NCBI RefSeq assembly: GCF_016735585.2
Contig: NZ_JAERSE020000001.1
Coordinates: 992,001-1,056,000 of the forward strand
Length of the DNA stretch: 64,000 nucleotides
Direction of reading: 5' to 3'
Source of the DNA: Chryseobacterium tagetis
GTDB lineage: Bacteria; Bacteroidota; Bacteroidia; Flavobacteriales; Weeksellaceae
The notes below the pieces were generated by a model. That model saw only the letters and a list, made by a program, of their open reading frames with translations, searched no databases and was not told where the DNA came from. Made by a program: the position numbers and the translations under genes. Shown piece after piece: positions 62,564 through 64,000 of the stretch. Numbering within the stretch: position 1 is the first letter of the stretch; every line of letters begins with the position of its first letter.

Positions 62564-64000
62564 TTATTCTTCTGAATCAGAATTCTCAGTTTCCTCCGTA
62601 GAGTTTTCATTTTCTACCTGAGGCGTTTCTGTATCGTTTTCTTGGTTATCAGCTACAGTTTCTGTTCCTTCCTCATTTTCTTCAGAATCTTCTTCTACTA
62701 CATCTTTATCCATTTCTACTTTTGCGATAGCCGCAATTTCGTCATTTTTCTTAAGGTTAATCATTCTTACCCCTTGTGTATTTCTACCCATTACTCTCAT
62801 CTCATCCATATTCATACGAATAGCAACACCAGATTTATTGATAATCATCAATCCGTCTTCATCTGTTACATTTTGAATAGCGATCAGGTTTCCTGTTTTT
62901 TCGGTAATGTTCAGGGTAATAACTCCTTTTCCTCCTCTGTTGGTAATTCTATAATCCTCTACAGCAGTTCTCTTACCATATCCTTTTTCAGATACTACAA
63001 GAACCGTTTCATTCTCCACATCGTTCACAACAATCATACCAATTGCTTCATCATCATCTTCCATGGCAATACCACGAACTCCGATAGAACCTCTTCCTAC
63101 TTCTCTTACTTTTTCTTCAGGGAAACGGATACATTTACCATTTTTAGTAGCAATCATGATCTGAGAAGTTCCATTTGTTAAGTAAGCTCCTAACAACTGG
63201 TCATTATCTCTAATTTCAATTGCATTTACTCCATTTACTCTCGGTCTGGAATAAGCCTCAAGAGAAGTTTTCTTGATCGTACCATTTTTGGTTACCATCA
63301 CCACACTCATTTGATTTACATATTCAGAATCTTTTAAGTTATTAGTTCTGATATATGCTTTAATCTTATCGTCCGGTTCAATGTTTATTAAGTTTTGTAC
63401 CGCCCTTCCTTTTGCTGTTTTAGAACCTTCAGGAATTTCAAATACTCTTAACCAATAACATCTTCCTTTTTCTGTGAAGAATAACATATACTGGTGGTTG
63501 GTTGCAGAAACAATGTATTCCAAAAAGTCAGAATCTCTTGTTGTTGCCGCTTTGTTTCCTACCCCACCTCTACTTTGAATTTTATATTCTGAAAGCAAAG
63601 TTCTCTTAATATAACCCGCATGAGAAATTGTAAGAACTACAGATTCGTTCGGAATAATATCTTCGATAGACATTTCCCCTCCTGAATAGTCAATTTCAGT
63701 TCTTCTTTCGTCACCGTATTTTTCTTTAACTTCAGCTAATTCATCTTTAATGATCTGGAATCTTCTCGGTTCATTCGCCAAAATATCTTCTAAATCCTCA
63801 ATTTCTTTCATGATTGCATCGTACTCATCACGGATTTTATCAAGCTCCATTCCTGTCAAACGAGCAAGACGTAGGTCTAGAATCGCCTGAGCCTGAATTT
63901 CAGAAAGTTCGAATGCTTCTATCAATCCTTCTTTTGCAGCCTGTGGATTTGCAGAGTGGCGGATAATTGAGATTGCTCTGTCTAAGGAATCCTGAGTTCC
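62564..64000 (-). CDS. gyrA: DNA gyrase subunit A, C-terminal part (5' end outside window)
   Basis: The frame is open to the window edge, so the N-terminal part with the active-site tyrosine is missing. The visible 478 residues begin in the end of the breakage-reunion domain (FELSEIQAQAILDLRLARLT) and continue through the coiled-coil (IDYSGGEMSIEDIIPNES) into the beta-pinwheel with six blades (for example SYNLKD-type repeats TRDSDFLEYIVSATNHQYML and GKRTAVEDYRITNRGGKGVI). The tail from about residue 405 of the visible part is highly acidic. The GyrA box reads QSRGGVG, which departs from the usual Q(R/K)RGG(R/K)G. Confidence 0.94.
   Translation of the reverse strand, partial: GTQDSLDRAISIIRHSANPQAAKEGLIEAFELSEIQAQAILDLRLARLTGMELDKIRDEYDAIMKEIEDLEDILANEPRRFQIIKDELAEVKEKYGDERRTEIDYSGGEMSIEDIIPNESVVLTISHAGYIKRTLLSEYKIQSRGGVGNKAATTRDSDFLEYIVSATNHQYMLFFTEKGRCYWLRVFEIPEGSKTAKGRAVQNLINIEPDDKIKAYIRTNNLKDSEYVNQMSVVMVTKNGTIKKTSLEAYSRPRVNGVNAIEIRDNDQLLGAYLTNGTSQIMIATKNGKCIRFPEEKVREVGRGSIGVRGIAMEDDDEAIGMIVVNDVENETVLVVSEKGYGKRTAVEDYRITNRGGKGVITLNITEKTGNLIAIQNVTDEDGLMIINKSGVAIRMNMDEMRVMGRNTQGVRMINLKKNDEIAAIAKVEMDKDVVEEDSEENEEGTETVADNQENDTETPQVENENSTEETENSDSEE

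Noticed and set aside
62642..63181. 179-codon plus-strand frame
   Set aside because: It is antisense to the acidic tail and beta-pinwheel of gyrA and contains no recognisable domain.

Overview
The window looks like a stretch of chromosome from a member of the Flavobacteriia, most likely Chryseobacterium or a close Weeksellaceae relative. The reasons are the AT-rich composition, the absence of clear Shine-Dalgarno sequences, repeated use of the Bacteroidetes promoter element TAnnTTTG, the short primary sigma factor without region 1.1, and many families typical of the phylum (GLPGLI, HYC_CC_PP, DUF3347, DUF3667, DUF4199, DUF4421, DUF2723/GT117, subtype-iii type VI secretion genes). I see no insertion sequence, prophage, CRISPR array, rRNA or tRNA. 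One structural RNA, the signal recognition particle RNA, is present.

Layout. 0-10 kb is an accessory/stress region: a cut-off alpha/beta hydrolase, a DUF4421 protein, an aldo-keto reductase and metallo-beta-lactamase-fold operon divergent from an HxlR regulator, a tautomerase/Crp pair, an EamA transporter, and an ArsR/SRPBCC/DUF1801/DoxX/DUF4256 cluster. 10-19 kb holds a threonine aldolase, a DtxR-type regulator, a class V aminotransferase, a three-gene type VI secretion fragment (tssG-tssN-tssK), an S1/P1 nuclease and rpoD. 19-30 kb has several unknown membrane and lipoproteins, an FAD monooxygenase, a probable copper-handling group (multicopper oxidase fused to a CopB-like tail, DUF3347, HYC_CC_PP), a TonB-dependent receptor and kdsA.

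30-42 kb carries two large GT-C-type membrane proteins, a PLP-enzyme pair that probably makes the capnine backbone of sulfonolipids (a cysteine synthase-like enzyme plus an alpha-oxoamine synthase), a second EamA transporter and a large B12-type radical SAM protein. 42-54 kb is mostly housekeeping: atpC-atpD, ribF, a GLPGLI protein beside a small secreted cysteine-containing protein, glutathione peroxidase, kdsB, an aminotransferase and a phosphosugar mutase. 54-64 kb has DUF2807 and DUF3667 proteins, a lipocalin-like lipoprotein frameshifted at a run of 11 A, a polyprenol-type glycosyltransferase, ffs, a UPF0173 hydrolase, menA and menB, a TPR protein and the 3' part of gyrA.

The observations most worth following are the frameshifted lipoprotein at 55740-56122, the probable sulfonolipid gene pair at 35587-37978, the decayed copy of the hxlR 5' end at 5874-5963, the direct-repeat operator in front of the ArsR cluster, the nested stem at 7244-7329, and the SRP RNA that overlaps a spurious antisense reading frame. 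All assignments come from reading motifs and family knowledge; no database search was run.
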